A DNA stretch of 64,000 bases from JANMEX01 sp043744175 (GCA_043744175.1 JAYTVD010000126.1:1-64000); one strand, 5' to 3'; counted from the first letter of the stretch, positions 33,972 through 43,623 are shown. The notes: a model not told the origin generated them from the letters alone. Made by a program: numbers and translations.

Positions 33972-35021
33972 ATGCTTCCTGAAAATCTTAACCCTGCTGA
34001 TAGCGAAGAGTTCGCGCTAACGAAAGCCCTCAACGTGACGGAAGTGGTCGCTGGTCGGCGCTTAGACCAATGGATGGCAGAGCAGTGCGCACCGGACCTG
34101 TCCCGCAGCCGCATCAAGGCGTTGATCGAAGGCGGCGCGGTAATGCTGGGGGCAAAGCCCGTAACCGAGGCCAAACGCAAGATTAAAGACGGTGAAACCT
34201 ATACCCTCAATATGCCAGAACCGGAGCCAGCCGAGCCGGAAGGCGAAGACATTGCGCTGACTATTTTGCACGAAGATGACGATCTCATTGTTATTGATAA
34301 ACCAGCCGGATTGGTCGTTCACCCTGGTGCCGGCAACTGGACAGGAACACTGGTCAACGCGCTTATTCAGCATTGCGGCGACACGCTCTCAGGCATCGGT
34401 GGCGTCAAGCGCCCCGGCATTGTGCACCGTCTGGATAAGGATACCAGCGGCGTTATGGTGGTCGCCAAGAATGATAAGGCGCACCGGATACTGTCCGAAG
34501 CCTTTGCAGATCATGGCCTCACGGGCGAGTTGGAGCGTGTGTATATGGCGCTCGTCTGGGGCACGCCAGACCGGCAAATCGGCACTGTAGAAGCCCATCT
34601 TGGCCGTTCAGAGCGCGATCGCACCAAGCAAGCCGTCGTGCGCGCCGACCGTGCGGATGCCCGCCATGCCGTCACGCATTTCACAGTCATTGAACGCTTT
34701 GGTTTGAAGCCAGATGGAACAGCCGTCGCCTCACTGGTAGAATGCCGCTTGGAAACGGGCCGCACCCACCAGATCCGCGTCCACATGGCCCATGTCGGTC
34801 ATCCGCTAATTGGCGACGTTGAGTACGGCATGTCGTTCAAAACCAAAGCCAACACACTGCCGGAGCCGCTGGCCAGCCTGGTGCGTGCCTTCCCGCGTCA
34901 GGCTCTTCATGCGTTCTTCCTCGCCTTCGAACACCCGACAACGGGCGAGTTGGAAGAATTCAGCACTGATTTGCCAGCGGATATGGCCGAATTGGTAGAA
35001 GCCTTCCGTGCTTTGAAGTAG
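33972..35021 (+). CDS. rluD: RluA/RluD-family 23S rRNA pseudouridine synthase
   Basis: A 349-residue enzyme with an N-terminal S4 RNA-binding domain (GRRLDQWMAEQCAPDLSRSR, residues about 28-50) and a catalytic domain. The catalytic Asp is in GIVHRLDKDTSGVMVVAK, and ETGRTHQIRVHMAHVGHPLI is also typical. RluD isomerises uridines of helix 69 of 23S rRNA; paralogue RluC cannot be excluded. The start is 8 bp from a divergent gene. It precedes rpoH, an arrangement I recall from other Rhizobiales. Confidence 0.85.
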   Translation: MLPENLNPADSEEFALTKALNVTEVVAGRRLDQWMAEQCAPDLSRSRIKALIEGGAVMLGAKPVTEAKRKIKDGETYTLNMPEPEPAEPEGEDIALTILHEDDDLIVIDKPAGLVVHPGAGNWTGTLVNALIQHCGDTLSGIGGVKRPGIVHRLDKDTSGVMVVAKNDKAHRILSEAFADHGLTGELERVYMALVWGTPDRQIGTVEAHLGRSERDRTKQAVVRADRADARHAVTHFTVIERFGLKPDGTAVASLVECRLETGRTHQIRVHMAHVGHPLIGDVEYGMSFKTKANTLPEPLASLVRAFPRQALHAFFLAFEHPTTGELEEFSTDLPADMAELVEAFRALK

Positions 35022-35182
35022 AAATATATTCTTATTCGAAGCACAAAAATAATTTTCTATCCCTGCTGTAATCTCGAAAATCATAATTACATGCACCTTC
35101 GTCTATCTCGCGCTGATCGCGCGTTGATGGCCCGAAATTCGCCATAATGGGGATTTTGAATAGATGATGAAAGGGTGCTAAA

Positions 35183-36085
35183 ATGGCCCGTGGAACAGTC
35201 CCTGCAATTATGTCTGGAGAAGGCGGTCTCTCTCGCTATCTCGACGAAATCCGTAAATTTCCGATGCTTGAGCCCAAGCAAGAATATACCCTTGCCAAAA
35301 GCTTCAACGAAAACCAAGACACTGATGCTGCCCATAAGTTAGTGACCAGCCATTTGCGCCTCGTGGCGAAAATCGCGATGGGCTACCGCGGCTATGGCCT
35401 GCCGATTGGCGAAGTTATTTCAGAAGGCAATGTCGGCCTCATGCAGGCTGTGAAGCGCTTTGAGCCTGAGCGGGGCTTCCGCTTGGCAACATATGCGATG
35501 TGGTGGATTAAGGCCTCCATCCAAGAATATGTGCTGCGCTCATGGAGCCTCGTAAAAATGGGCACGACCGCCAACCAAAAGCGGTTGTTCTTCAATCTGC
35601 GCAAGCTCAAGGGCCGCATCCGCGCCCTTGGCGAAGGCGATATGCGCCCTGAACACGTCACCGAAATTGCCACCAAGCTGCACGTCAGCGAGGCCGAAGT
35701 TGTTTCAATGAACCAGCGTCTTTCAGGCGACGCGTCATTGAACGCGCCGATACGTGCTGGCGAAGGCGAGGCTGGTGAGTGGCAGGATTGGCTGGTTGAC
35801 GGCCATGACAGCCAAGAGCAAGTGCTCATCGAGCAAGATGAAATGGACAGTCGCCGCTCCATGCTGCAGGGCGCGATGGCAACGCTCAACGAGCGCGAGC
35901 GCCGCATATTCCAAGCACGACGCTTAGCCGAAGACCCGATGACACTGGAAGAACTGTCAGCCGAATTTGACATCAGCCGCGAGCGTGTGCGCCAAATTGA
36001 AGTGCGTGCCTTTGAAAAAGTACAGGAGGCGGTGAAAGCCGCCGCCCTGCGTGACCAACAAGCCTTGCGGGTCATCGCTCACTAA
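35183..36085 (+). CDS. rpoH: heat-shock sigma factor sigma-32
   Basis: A 300-residue sigma-70-family factor. Region 2 includes EGNVGLMQAVKRFEPERGF and FRLATYAMWWIKASIQEYVL. The RpoH box follows as QKRLFFNLRKL, which distinguishes sigma-32 from other sigma factors. Region 4 has TLEELSAEFDISRERVRQIE. ATG 35183 follows GAAAGGGTG. It directs RNA polymerase to heat-shock promoters. The 161-bp upstream gap is AT-rich and must hold its promoter. Its turnover by FtsH, known in other bacteria, links it functionally with 48758-50695. Confidence 0.94.
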   Translation: MARGTVPAIMSGEGGLSRYLDEIRKFPMLEPKQEYTLAKSFNENQDTDAAHKLVTSHLRLVAKIAMGYRGYGLPIGEVISEGNVGLMQAVKRFEPERGFRLATYAMWWIKASIQEYVLRSWSLVKMGTTANQKRLFFNLRKLKGRIRALGEGDMRPEHVTEIATKLHVSEAEVVSMNQRLSGDASLNAPIRAGEGEAGEWQDWLVDGHDSQEQVLIEQDEMDSRRSMLQGAMATLNERERRIFQARRLAEDPMTLEELSAEFDISRERVRQIEVRAFEKVQEAVKAAALRDQQALRVIAH

Positions 36086-36090
36086 CCGGA

Positions 36091-36543
36091 TTAGCTGACC
36101 GGCATCATCTTTCGAAATTGGATGAAGCCGGACTTATCAGCTACTTTCTCGTAAAGCTTAATGGCAACATCATTCGTCTCATGCGTTAGCCAATAGACAC
36201 GCGCTGCGCCATGCACCTGCGCCTTCTCATATACGGCTTCAATGAGCTTGGTCGCAACGCCGCGCCCGCGCGCCTCTACAGAAGTATAAAGATCTTGCAA
36301 ATAGCAATAAGGCCCGACAGTCCATGTCGAATAGTGGAAAATATAATGGACGATGCCCACGACCCTGCCGTCCACCTCAGCCACCAAGCCATTCATCGGC
36401 ACCGAAAGATCAAACAGTCGCTTGAACGTTATGTCGCTGGTTTCAGCAGCAATCTTCGTCTTGTAAAAAAACTGATACTGCCCCCACAAATCGTCCCAAA
36501 TCGCGCGGTCCGGAAGTTCTAAAGCGCGTATTGCGACGGTCAT
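36091..36543 (-). CDS. GNAT-family N-acetyltransferase
   Basis: A 150-residue acetyltransferase from ATG 36543, which overlaps the stop of the upstream gene by 4 bp (ATGA). The acetyl-CoA motif is LYTSVEARGRGVATKLIEAV, followed by YWLTHETNDVAIKLYEKV. Acceptor is unknown: small molecule or protein N-terminus. It is translationally coupled to the long Pro/Ala-rich protein at 36540-38171 and convergent with rpoH, whose stop is 5 bp away. Confidence 0.82.
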   Translation of the reverse strand: MTVAIRALELPDRAIWDDLWGQYQFFYKTKIAAETSDITFKRLFDLSVPMNGLVAEVDGRVVGIVHYIFHYSTWTVGPYCYLQDLYTSVEARGRGVATKLIEAVYEKAQVHGAARVYWLTHETNDVAIKLYEKVADKSGFIQFRKMMPVS

Positions 36544-38171
36544 TTGGCTTCCCAAGCCTTAAATACATCCTGGAAAACCTTATCGCCCGCCAAGCCTTTT
36601 TCGAATGACAGCAATGCACGACGGCCTGAGCGGTAAGACAGTGGCACATCAATCCAATCTTGCCGTTTCAGAAGCGTCAAATTGGTCTCAATAGCCGTTT
36701 TTTCGTCTGTAAGCGCAACAAGGAAGAACCCATCACCAAAGCTAGCGGGAACGCCAACCAGTGGGCTACCAGGCGCCTGCTCGGTATCCTTCAGTGCCAC
36801 GCGTTGAACGTTTTCAATCGCACCACCGGCGAAATCCGCTGGCGTTGTAAACAACATTTCGATGATATGGCTGGCAGGCAATGACTTATCGACATTGCGC
36901 TTAATCGTCAGCTTCACCTTTATGCCCTTGCTGGGTATGGTTATCTCGCCGCGAATTGCCGCCTCCGGCGGCTGGTCCAATCCGGGCGAATCCTGCACTT
37001 GTGACCAGACAACGGCGCCTTGATCGGCAGTGCCTGCTTCAGTGCCGGTTTTTTCCTCATAGAAAATCGCTTTTTGCCCAATCGGTATTACGGCAGGCGC
37101 TACCGTGGGCGCAGCAGCAGGTGTTGTTCCATCGGCAGCTGGAGCCACAGCTGGTGCTGTGCCGTCCGCAGGAGGAACAACAGCTGGCACATCAGTGGCA
37201 GGCGTTACTACCGGTGCAGCACCGGCTGGTGTAGTCGCTGCGGCAACAGTTGAGCCCTCACCAACATCTTGCGGAGCAGAGCCCGGCCCTGCCTCTACCT
37301 CTTGCCCGTCAGCCGTCAGTCGCTGCGTGAATTTTTGGACCTCCACAGGCGTTGTCGCGGCGGCATCAGGTGTCACGGGTTTGGCCGGTTCAACAGCGGG
37401 CGCCGTCGCGGGTACTACTGGCTTTACAGTCTCTGCCGCAGGCGGGGTCACCGTAGCCGGTTTCGCTGGCGTTGAAGGTGTAGAAGTGGTCGTAGCAGGC
37501 GTCATGCCAAGCAGACCCTGCAATTTATCCTTATTGATATATCCGGCGTATCCCGCGCCGCCCACAAGCAAAATGCCAAGCAGTCCGTAAAGTACACCAA
37601 GTCCGGCTCCGGATTTCTTACGTGCAGGAGCTGGCTCCACGGCGGGCGTCAGCCAAGGATCACGAGCCGCGCTATCCACCACCGGATCTGGCGCGCTGGA
37701 TTTGATTTGATCGGCAAGCAAAGCATCAACATCATCTGCGGCGCGGAAAGTCTCAACACTTGCAGGGGAAACAGGTTTTGGCAGCGTCGGTTTTTTCGCC
37801 AAATCGCTTTCTACCGAAGCCATAAAATCTTCGAGAGGGTCACGGTATGGTGCTGGTGAAACTGGCGCAACGACCACTGGCGCAAGCGCGATAACCGGCT
37901 TGATAACGGGCGCCAATGGTTTGACGACAGGTGGCAACACAGGCGCAATAACGGGCTCCGTTGCATAAATATCTTCGACCTTTTGGACGGCCTCATCCAA
38001 CATTCGATATTGCCGCCCCGCCAATTCCGGCGAGGGCGCGGGCACTATCGCTGCCAGCTTATCCGCAATGGTTTTGCGCGCCTTTTCATAAACCCTTTGG
38101 CGCATTGCGGGCGAGTTGCGCTCTCCCAATCCATCAATGGTTTTCGTTAGTACTGCTACAAAATCAGCCAT
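36540..38171 (-). CDS. single-pass membrane protein with Pro/Ala/Thr-rich linker, unknown function
   Basis: A 543-residue protein. Residues 1-70 are a small helical domain (VAVLTKTIDGLGERNSPAMR), followed by a Pro/Val-rich stretch. One membrane helix lies near 195-215 (GVLYGLLGILLVGGAGYAGYI). Then a 120-residue Pro/Ala/Thr/Val low-complexity linker leads to a compact C-terminal domain from about 375 (QKAIFYEEKTGTEAGTADQG to the end). The layout is a cytoplasmic head, an anchor and a periplasmic spacer with a terminal domain. I recall conserved Rhizobiales proteins of this shape without known function. The gene is coupled to a GNAT gene and lies upstream of rpoH and purA. Confidence 0.65.
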   Translation of the reverse strand: MADFVAVLTKTIDGLGERNSPAMRQRVYEKARKTIADKLAAIVPAPSPELAGRQYRMLDEAVQKVEDIYATEPVIAPVLPPVVKPLAPVIKPVIALAPVVVAPVSPAPYRDPLEDFMASVESDLAKKPTLPKPVSPASVETFRAADDVDALLADQIKSSAPDPVVDSAARDPWLTPAVEPAPARKKSGAGLGVLYGLLGILLVGGAGYAGYINKDKLQGLLGMTPATTTSTPSTPAKPATVTPPAAETVKPVVPATAPAVEPAKPVTPDAAATTPVEVQKFTQRLTADGQEVEAGPGSAPQDVGEGSTVAAATTPAGAAPVVTPATDVPAVVPPADGTAPAVAPAADGTTPAAAPTVAPAVIPIGQKAIFYEEKTGTEAGTADQGAVVWSQVQDSPGLDQPPEAAIRGEITIPSKGIKVKLTIKRNVDKSLPASHIIEMLFTTPADFAGGAIENVQRVALKDTEQAPGSPLVGVPASFGDGFFLVALTDEKTAIETNLTLLKRQDWIDVPLSYRSGRRALLSFEKGLAGDKVFQDVFKAWEAK

Positions 38172-38230
38172 ATGTATAAACTGCCATTCTTAAGGCTCCA
38201 CACCCGCGAAGCACCTCAACTGGCATGATA

Positions 38231-39523
38231 CTAATCTTGAAACGGGTCCGTAACAAGTATCGTGTCTTCACGCTCAGGGCTTGTGGACAACATTGCCACA
38301 GGGCAACCAATCAGCTCTTCAATATAGCGCACATATTTGATGGCCTGCGCCGGCAATGCCGACCATGAACGCGCACCAGCTGTTGTGTCTTTCCAGCCCT
38401 CCAGCGTCTCGTAAACCGGAACTACCCGCGCCTGCGCGCCCTGCCCCGCTGGCAGATAGTCAATCAATTCGCCGTCCAGCATATAGCCGGTGCAGATTTT
38501 CAACTCGTCCAAACCATCGAGAACATCGAGCTTGGTCAGCGCGATACCATTGATACCGTTCACCGCAACAGCTTGGCGCACCAGCACAGCGTCAAACCAA
38601 CCACAACGGCGCTTGCGCCCTGTCACTGTGCCAAATTCATGACCTTTTACGCCAAGAAATTCGCCGACTTCATTTTTCTGCTCAGTCGGGAACGGACCTT
38701 CGCCAACGCGCGTCGTATAGGCCTTGGTGATGCCAAGTACATAGCCAATCGCGCCTGGGCCCATGCCGGAGCCCGCAGCCGCTTGACCCGCAACGACGTT
38801 GGAAGATGTCACGAATGGATAAGTCCCGTGGTCAACGTCAAGCAGCGTACCCTGCGCACCTTCAAACAATATCCGGTCACCAGCACGGCGGCGCTGATCC
38901 AATATGCTCCAAACGCGGTCCATGAACGGCAATACTTTGTCCGCAATGCTAGTAAGCTCGGCCAAGATCACATCGGCTTGCACTTCTTCAACACCGAGCC
39001 CGCGACGCAGCGGATTGTGGTGCGCCAAAACGCGATCAATCTTCGCTGGCAGCGTTGCCACGTCGGCCAAATCCATCAGCTTAATCGAGCGACGGCCTGC
39101 CTTATCTTCATAAGCCGGGCCAATGCCGCGACCTGTCGTGCCAATCTTCGTGCCTTCGCTCGCCTTGCTTTCGCGCAGGCGGTCCAGTTCGCCATGCAAT
39201 GACAAAATCAGCGGTGTATTTTCAGCAATTTTCAAAACATCCGGCGTAACCACAACGCCCTGCGCGGCGAGGCGGCCAAGCTCGGCGATAAACGCATGGG
39301 GGTCAAACACCACGCCATTACCAATGACCGAAAGTTTGCCACGCACGACACCTGATGGCAGCAGCGATAGCTTGTAGCTCTTGCCGTCGATGACCAGCGT
39401 GTGGCCCGCATTATGGCCGCCCTGAAAGCGCACAACCACATCGGCGCGCTCTGACAACCAGTCAACAATTTTACCCTTGCCCTCATCGCCCCATTGCGAG
39501 CCAACAACCACGACATTTGCCAT
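38231..39523 (-). CDS. purA: adenylosuccinate synthase
   Basis: A 430-residue enzyme of standard length. The N-terminal GTP loop is VVGSQWGDEGKGKIVDWL, followed by FQGGHNAGHTLV. Further signatures are GTTGRGIGPAYEDKAGR, the IMP-site region QGTLLDVDHGTYPFVTSSN and the TGRKRRCGWFDAV block. It makes adenylosuccinate from IMP and aspartate with GTP, in purine synthesis. It is transcribed alone; a 173-bp gap with a terminator separates it from the upstream Cys-repeat protein gene. Confidence 0.96.
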   Translation of the reverse strand: MANVVVVGSQWGDEGKGKIVDWLSERADVVVRFQGGHNAGHTLVIDGKSYKLSLLPSGVVRGKLSVIGNGVVFDPHAFIAELGRLAAQGVVVTPDVLKIAENTPLILSLHGELDRLRESKASEGTKIGTTGRGIGPAYEDKAGRRSIKLMDLADVATLPAKIDRVLAHHNPLRRGLGVEEVQADVILAELTSIADKVLPFMDRVWSILDQRRRAGDRILFEGAQGTLLDVDHGTYPFVTSSNVVAGQAAAGSGMGPGAIGYVLGITKAYTTRVGEGPFPTEQKNEVGEFLGVKGHEFGTVTGRKRRCGWFDAVLVRQAVAVNGINGIALTKLDVLDGLDELKICTGYMLDGELIDYLPAGQGAQARVVPVYETLEGWKDTTAGARSWSALPAQAIKYVRYIEELIGCPVAMLSTSPEREDTILVTDPFQD

Positions 39524-39641
39524 TCAGATCTCCTGATGCATGCAGATTTTCAAATGAGGGGAGGATTTCCCACGGCTCTATAGCGAGTGAAATCTATTTT
39601 TGCGAGTGGTTTATGCGGCAATGCAGCATTAGGACACAAAA

Positions 39642-39673
39642 AAACGCCGCGCTGGTTTCCCGGCACGGCGTTT
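39642..39673 (-). terminator. terminator after the Cys-repeat protein gene
   Basis: AAACGCCG and CGGCGTTT arms with an inner GC/GGC pairing and a run of seven T on the minus strand. Confidence 0.8.
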
Positions 39674-39696
39674 CTTCACTTATTTGCCAACAAAGC

Positions 39697-40635
39697 TTAC
39701 TGAGCTGCGGCCTTAATTTTTGAATTGCAGATGCTGTAGAAACCGCCGCCCTTCTGGATCCAACGCAAACCGTTCAGCGTGCCTGCATCCTTGTTGGCAT
39801 GGTAAGCATCAACACATGTACGCATACGGGCCTTACCGGCGGTCAGGTCAGCATATTGGGCATTCACAGCCTTAGGCATTTTCACGCCCTTTGGTACGGA
39901 AACATTGGCAACAACAGCTGGTTCAACTGGATCTGGAGCATCCTTGGCAACATCTGCATCATCCGGCGCATCCTGCGTATCGGTGGTGCACTTTGTGCTA
40001 CGGAAATCATTCCACTTCATGCCGTTCAGCGTGTTCGCAGCTTTGGCAGATTGATAAAGCGCGCTGCATTCCTTGACAGTCAAATGACCAACAGCATCAG
40101 TTGGCGCCACGGCAGCCATAGTGGCAGCTGGCTTCTTCGCCTTGGTTGGAGCAGGCGCGTCTACTGGTTCAGCAGCAGCGGTATCACCGGAACACATCGC
40201 CTTGCGATAGTCATTCCACTTCATGCCGTTGAGTGTTCCAGCAGCCTTATCGGCCTGATACTTGGCAGAACAATCCTTGGCAGAAAGCTTAACGCCAGCT
40301 GGCTCAGCGGCTGGTGCCACAACCGCAGCGGCGGCTTCTTTCTTGGTCTTCTTCGCTGGCTTTTCAACAACAACTGGAGCAGGTTCCGCAGCCGCAGCGG
40401 CTTCCTTCTTAGTCTTCTTTGCTGGCTTTTCAGCTACAGGCTCGGCAGCAGCAGCTTCCGCACCGCAATTTGCCTTGCGGAAATCCTGCCACTTCATGCC
40501 GTTTAGTGTGTCTTTGTCCTTAGCGGTTTGAAACAACACGCTACATTCTTTCGTTGACAACGCATGTGCCGGCATTGCGAACAACATCGCGCCGGTAACT
40601 GAGGCAAAAGCCACGCCCATAAACTTCTTCATCAT
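39697..40635 (-). CDS. secreted protein with four Cys-flanked repeat modules
   Basis: A 312-residue protein from ATG 40635 (GGAGA 7 nt upstream; longer in-frame starts have no support). Residues 1-25 form a signal peptide ending AHA. Four modules of the pattern C-x(3)-(Y/F)Q-type start, TLNG(M/L)(K/R)W core and closing Cys follow at Cys31-57, 122-148, 190-216 and 274-303. The first three have the same 26-residue Cys spacing; the fourth is longer. Linkers are Lys/Ala/Glu/Pro-rich, with EKPAKKTKKEAAAA occurring twice. Probably periplasmic or envelope-associated. I know the module only as a conserved alphaproteobacterial repeat of unknown role. Confidence 0.7.
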   Translation of the reverse strand: MMKKFMGVAFASVTGAMLFAMPAHALSTKECSVLFQTAKDKDTLNGMKWQDFRKANCGAEAAAAEPVAEKPAKKTKKEAAAAAEPAPVVVEKPAKKTKKEAAAAVVAPAAEPAGVKLSAKDCSAKYQADKAAGTLNGMKWNDYRKAMCSGDTAAAEPVDAPAPTKAKKPAATMAAVAPTDAVGHLTVKECSALYQSAKAANTLNGMKWNDFRSTKCTTDTQDAPDDADVAKDAPDPVEPAVVANVSVPKGVKMPKAVNAQYADLTAGKARMRTCVDAYHANKDAGTLNGLRWIQKGGGFYSICNSKIKAAAQ

Positions 40636-40798
40636 TTTAGTCTCTCCACGTAATTCCGTTGACAGTTCATAAGCCATGCGCTGTAGAAATCAACTTACAT
40701 GCCTGTAATATGGCGATAATGGTGCAAATATGGCGTAATGCTAATTCGCGCCTGTTGTGCATAGCCAAATCATACGCGCCTTAGTATGACAAAGCATC

Positions 40799-41689
40799 GT
40801 GTCGAAAAATCTTACCAGCCAAGCCTATCTGCTCCTCATCCTCACAACACTGTTCTGGGGCGGCAACTCCGTGGCCGGAAAAATGGCGGCAGGCGAAATC
40901 TCACCGATGCTGCTCACCTTCATTCGCTGGAGCATGGCATTTCTGGCAATCTTACCGTTCAGCCTCAATGAACTGCGCCGCGATATGCCGACGATAAGAA
41001 AACATCTGCCCATTTTACTATTCTATGGCATGTTCGGCATGTCGCTGTTCAACATCCTGCTCTACACAGCACTGACCAAAACCAGCGCCGTATCCGGCTC
41101 CATCGTGCAGGCTGCGCTGCCAGCCACTGTCTATCTTTTGAACTTTCTGGTCTTCCGCGTCAAAGTCACGCCCTACCAAATCGCCGGATTCTTCGTCACG
41201 CTTTTAGGCGTCGGCATCGTCGCCACGCACGGCGATCTATCGCGCCTTAAAACACTGGATTTGAACATCGGCGATGCCATCGTCCTCATCGCCGTGCTGG
41301 TCTATGCCATCTACACAATCCTGCTGCGCTACAAGCCACAGCTCCATTGGAAAAGCCTCATAACAATCCTGTCCCTCAGCGCCGCCATCGCCGCGCTTCC
41401 TTTCGCCATGTGGGAACACCAAACCGGCGCGACGATTATGCCCGGCACCAAAGGCTGGCTAATCGCCGCCTACACCGCCATCTTCCCCTCGCTCATCTCC
41501 CAGCTATTCTTCATCCGCGGCGTAGAACTCATCGGCCCGAACAGAGCCGGCATTTTCATCAACTTCATCCCGATTTTCGGAACAGTGCTGGCCATAGTCT
41601 TGCTGGGGGAAAAGCTGGAGGCGTTTCACGCTGTTGCCTTGGCTCTGGTTGTTGGGGGAATTTGGCTGGCCGAGCGGCGGGCGGCGTAG
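40799..41689 (+). CDS. EamA-family (DMT) transporter
   Basis: A 296-residue inner-membrane protein with ten predicted helices in two EamA halves. The first half contains LFWGGNSVAGKMAAGEISP and LTFIRWSMAF; the second ends with EKLEAFHAVALALVVGGIWLA, both typical. It starts at GTG 40799. Members export amino acids or other metabolites; the substrate is not readable. It is transcribed alone and convergent with serA. Confidence 0.85.
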   Translation: MSKNLTSQAYLLLILTTLFWGGNSVAGKMAAGEISPMLLTFIRWSMAFLAILPFSLNELRRDMPTIRKHLPILLFYGMFGMSLFNILLYTALTKTSAVSGSIVQAALPATVYLLNFLVFRVKVTPYQIAGFFVTLLGVGIVATHGDLSRLKTLDLNIGDAIVLIAVLVYAIYTILLRYKPQLHWKSLITILSLSAAIAALPFAMWEHQTGATIMPGTKGWLIAAYTAIFPSLISQLFFIRGVELIGPNRAGIFINFIPIFGTVLAIVLLGEKLEAFHAVALALVVGGIWLAERRAA

Positions 41690-42024
41690 TTCGTCCTCCA
41701 ATACCGGATTATTTATGTTCCAATCTTTCGGTGGCTGTTTGCTAGGCGAATGAGAATCCATAATGTGGTCCTTTGCTATTGAGAACAAAGGGAAACCATG
41801 AACGGCGCGAAAACTCAGTACATCACTTTACAAAAAAGCGCACCGAGGCGCGCCTTTCTTAATTCTAAATTCAAACTCAATATTGAGTTTGACACAAAAT
41901 TCGCTTTGGTGAGTCAAATAGAGTGAGTTTCGAGAACCGGAGCGGAGCGTACATTTGGTACGTGAGCACCGGAAGCGCAGAAAGTTGCTCTAGTTGGCCG
42001 CCAAAGTAGAGTTTTCGTTCAGGC
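41690..42024. other. 335-bp convergent gap between EamA gene and serA
   Basis: Contains a weak hairpin around 41833-41857 (GCGCACCGAGGCGCGC) and hairpin repeat copy 3 at 41895-42003. No convincing gene is seen. Confidence 0.55.
41895..42003 (-). repeat. dispersed hairpin repeat, copy 3
   Basis: Same conserved blocks as copies 1 and 2, but the central palindrome is CGTAC-ATTTG-GTACG. The outer stem pairs 41919-41931 with 41980-41992 (10 Watson-Crick, two G-T, one mismatch) using different bases. It lies 21 bp downstream of the serA stop. Confidence 0.85.
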
Positions 42025-43623
42025 TCACCCTACAACATCAAATTCCAACCGCTTGGCTGACTGGAATTTCGCATTGCTGCGAATTTCTTCCAGCGCTGAT
42101 TCTGGAAACGCATTGTCCAAATACAACAGCGCAATCGCATCGCCGCCGGCCTTGTTGCGGCCTAGTTGGAAGTTAGCGATGTTAACCTCGTGCTTGCCGC
42201 ACAGTGTACCCAAAAGACCGATAATCCCCGGCGCATCGGCATTCGTTGTGTAGAGCATGTGATGCCCGACTTCGGCGTCCAGATTAATGCCCTTAATCTG
42301 GATAAAGCGCGGCTTGCCATCAGAGAAACATGTGCCCGCAATCGAGCGCGTCTGTTTATCTGTCTTCACCGTCAGCTTGATATAGCCATCAAAAACGCCG
42401 GACTTATCGCGCTTGATTTCGGACAGCATAATGCCGCGTTCTTTCACCATGATGGGCGCAGAAACCATGTTCACATCCGCCACTTGGTTGCGAATGAGAC
42501 CGGCAAGAGCGGCAGAAATCAGCGCTTTGGTGTTCATGGTAGATGTCGAACCATCGAACAAAATTTCGACTTCCTTGATCGGCTCTTCAGTGACTTGGCC
42601 GACGAACGCGCCCAGCACTTCAGCCAACTTGACGAAGGGGCGCAGGCGTGGCGCTTCTTCTGCCGTGATGGATGGCATGTTGATGGCGTTTGAAACAGCA
42701 CCCTTTACCAAATAATCCGCCATTTGCTCGGCAACTTGCAGCGCCACATTTTCTTGCGCTTCGGATGTCGATGCACCCAGATGCGGCGTGCAGACAACGT
42801 TTGGCAACTTGAACAAAGGCGAGTCAGTTGCAGGCTCGACCTCAAACACATCAAGCCCCGCACCCGCCACTTTGCCGGATTGCAGACCCGCCAGCAGTGC
42901 CGCCTCGTCAATCAGCCCGCCGCGTGCGCAGTTGATAATACGAACGCCTGTCTTCATTTTGGCGATAGCATCCGCATTGATAACATTGCGGGTTTTGTCC
43001 GTCAGCGGTGTGTGCAGCGTAATGAAATCAGCGCGCTGGAACAACTCGTCCAGTTCCACCTTTTCAACGCCCAAATCAGCAGCGCGGCTTTCGGACAGGA
43101 AGGGATCAAACGCGATAACATGCATTTTGAGGCCAACGCCGCGCGTGGCAACGATGGAACCAATATTGCCGCAGCCGATAATTCCCAGCGTCTTGCCGGT
43201 AATTTCAACGCCCATAAAGCGGTTCTTTTCCCACTTGCCAGCCTTGGTGGAAAGGTCCGCCTCCGGCAGTTCGCGGGCAACGGCGAACATCATCGCAACA
43301 GCATGTTCGGCAGTGGTGATGGAGTTGCCAAACGGCGTGTTCATCACGATAATACCGCGGCGCGAGGCGGCCGGAATATCCACATTATCAACGCCGATAC
43401 CGGCACGGCCGATAACTTTAAGATTGGTCGCCGCCGCAATCAGCTTCTCAGTCACTTTGGTGGCCGAGCGGATAGCTAAGCCATCATACTGGCCGATAAC
43501 TTCAAGGAGCTTATCTTTGTCTTTGCCGAGGTCCGGCAAATAGTCCACTTCCACGCCGCGATCTTTGAAAATCTGAACAGCGGTTTTGGATAGTTTGTCT
43601 GAAACGAGTACGCGAGGTGCCAT
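42025..43623 (-). CDS. serA: D-3-phosphoglycerate dehydrogenase
   Basis: A 532-residue enzyme from ATG 43623 with GGAGG 8 nt upstream. The long form is present: substrate and NAD domains (GKTLGIIGCGNIGSIVATRG; catalytic RGGLIDEAALLAGL and CTPHLGASTSEAQENVA), an intervening domain, and a C-terminal ACT domain (HHMLYTTNADAPGIIGLLG). It makes 3-phosphohydroxypyruvate, the first step of serine synthesis; the ACT domain usually gives serine feedback. It follows serC after a 61-bp gap that holds a hairpin. Confidence 0.95.
   Translation of the reverse strand: MAPRVLVSDKLSKTAVQIFKDRGVEVDYLPDLGKDKDKLLEVIGQYDGLAIRSATKVTEKLIAAATNLKVIGRAGIGVDNVDIPAASRRGIIVMNTPFGNSITTAEHAVAMMFAVARELPEADLSTKAGKWEKNRFMGVEITGKTLGIIGCGNIGSIVATRGVGLKMHVIAFDPFLSESRAADLGVEKVELDELFQRADFITLHTPLTDKTRNVINADAIAKMKTGVRIINCARGGLIDEAALLAGLQSGKVAGAGLDVFEVEPATDSPLFKLPNVVCTPHLGASTSEAQENVALQVAEQMADYLVKGAVSNAINMPSITAEEAPRLRPFVKLAEVLGAFVGQVTEEPIKEVEILFDGSTSTMNTKALISAALAGLIRNQVADVNMVSAPIMVKERGIMLSEIKRDKSGVFDGYIKLTVKTDKQTRSIAGTCFSDGKPRFIQIKGINLDAEVGHHMLYTTNADAPGIIGLLGTLCGKHEVNIANFQLGRNKAGGDAIALLYLDNAFPESALEEIRSNAKFQSAKRLEFDVVG

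Noticed and set aside
41504..41761. Possible 85-residue minus-strand gene with AAAGGA before its ATG
   Set aside because: Most of it is antisense to the EamA gene, and the sequence is low in hydrophobic core and without a recognisable domain.
41833..41857. Terminator-like hairpin after the EamA gene
   Set aside because: The stem GCGC/GCGC is short and register is ambiguous; not strong enough to list separately.
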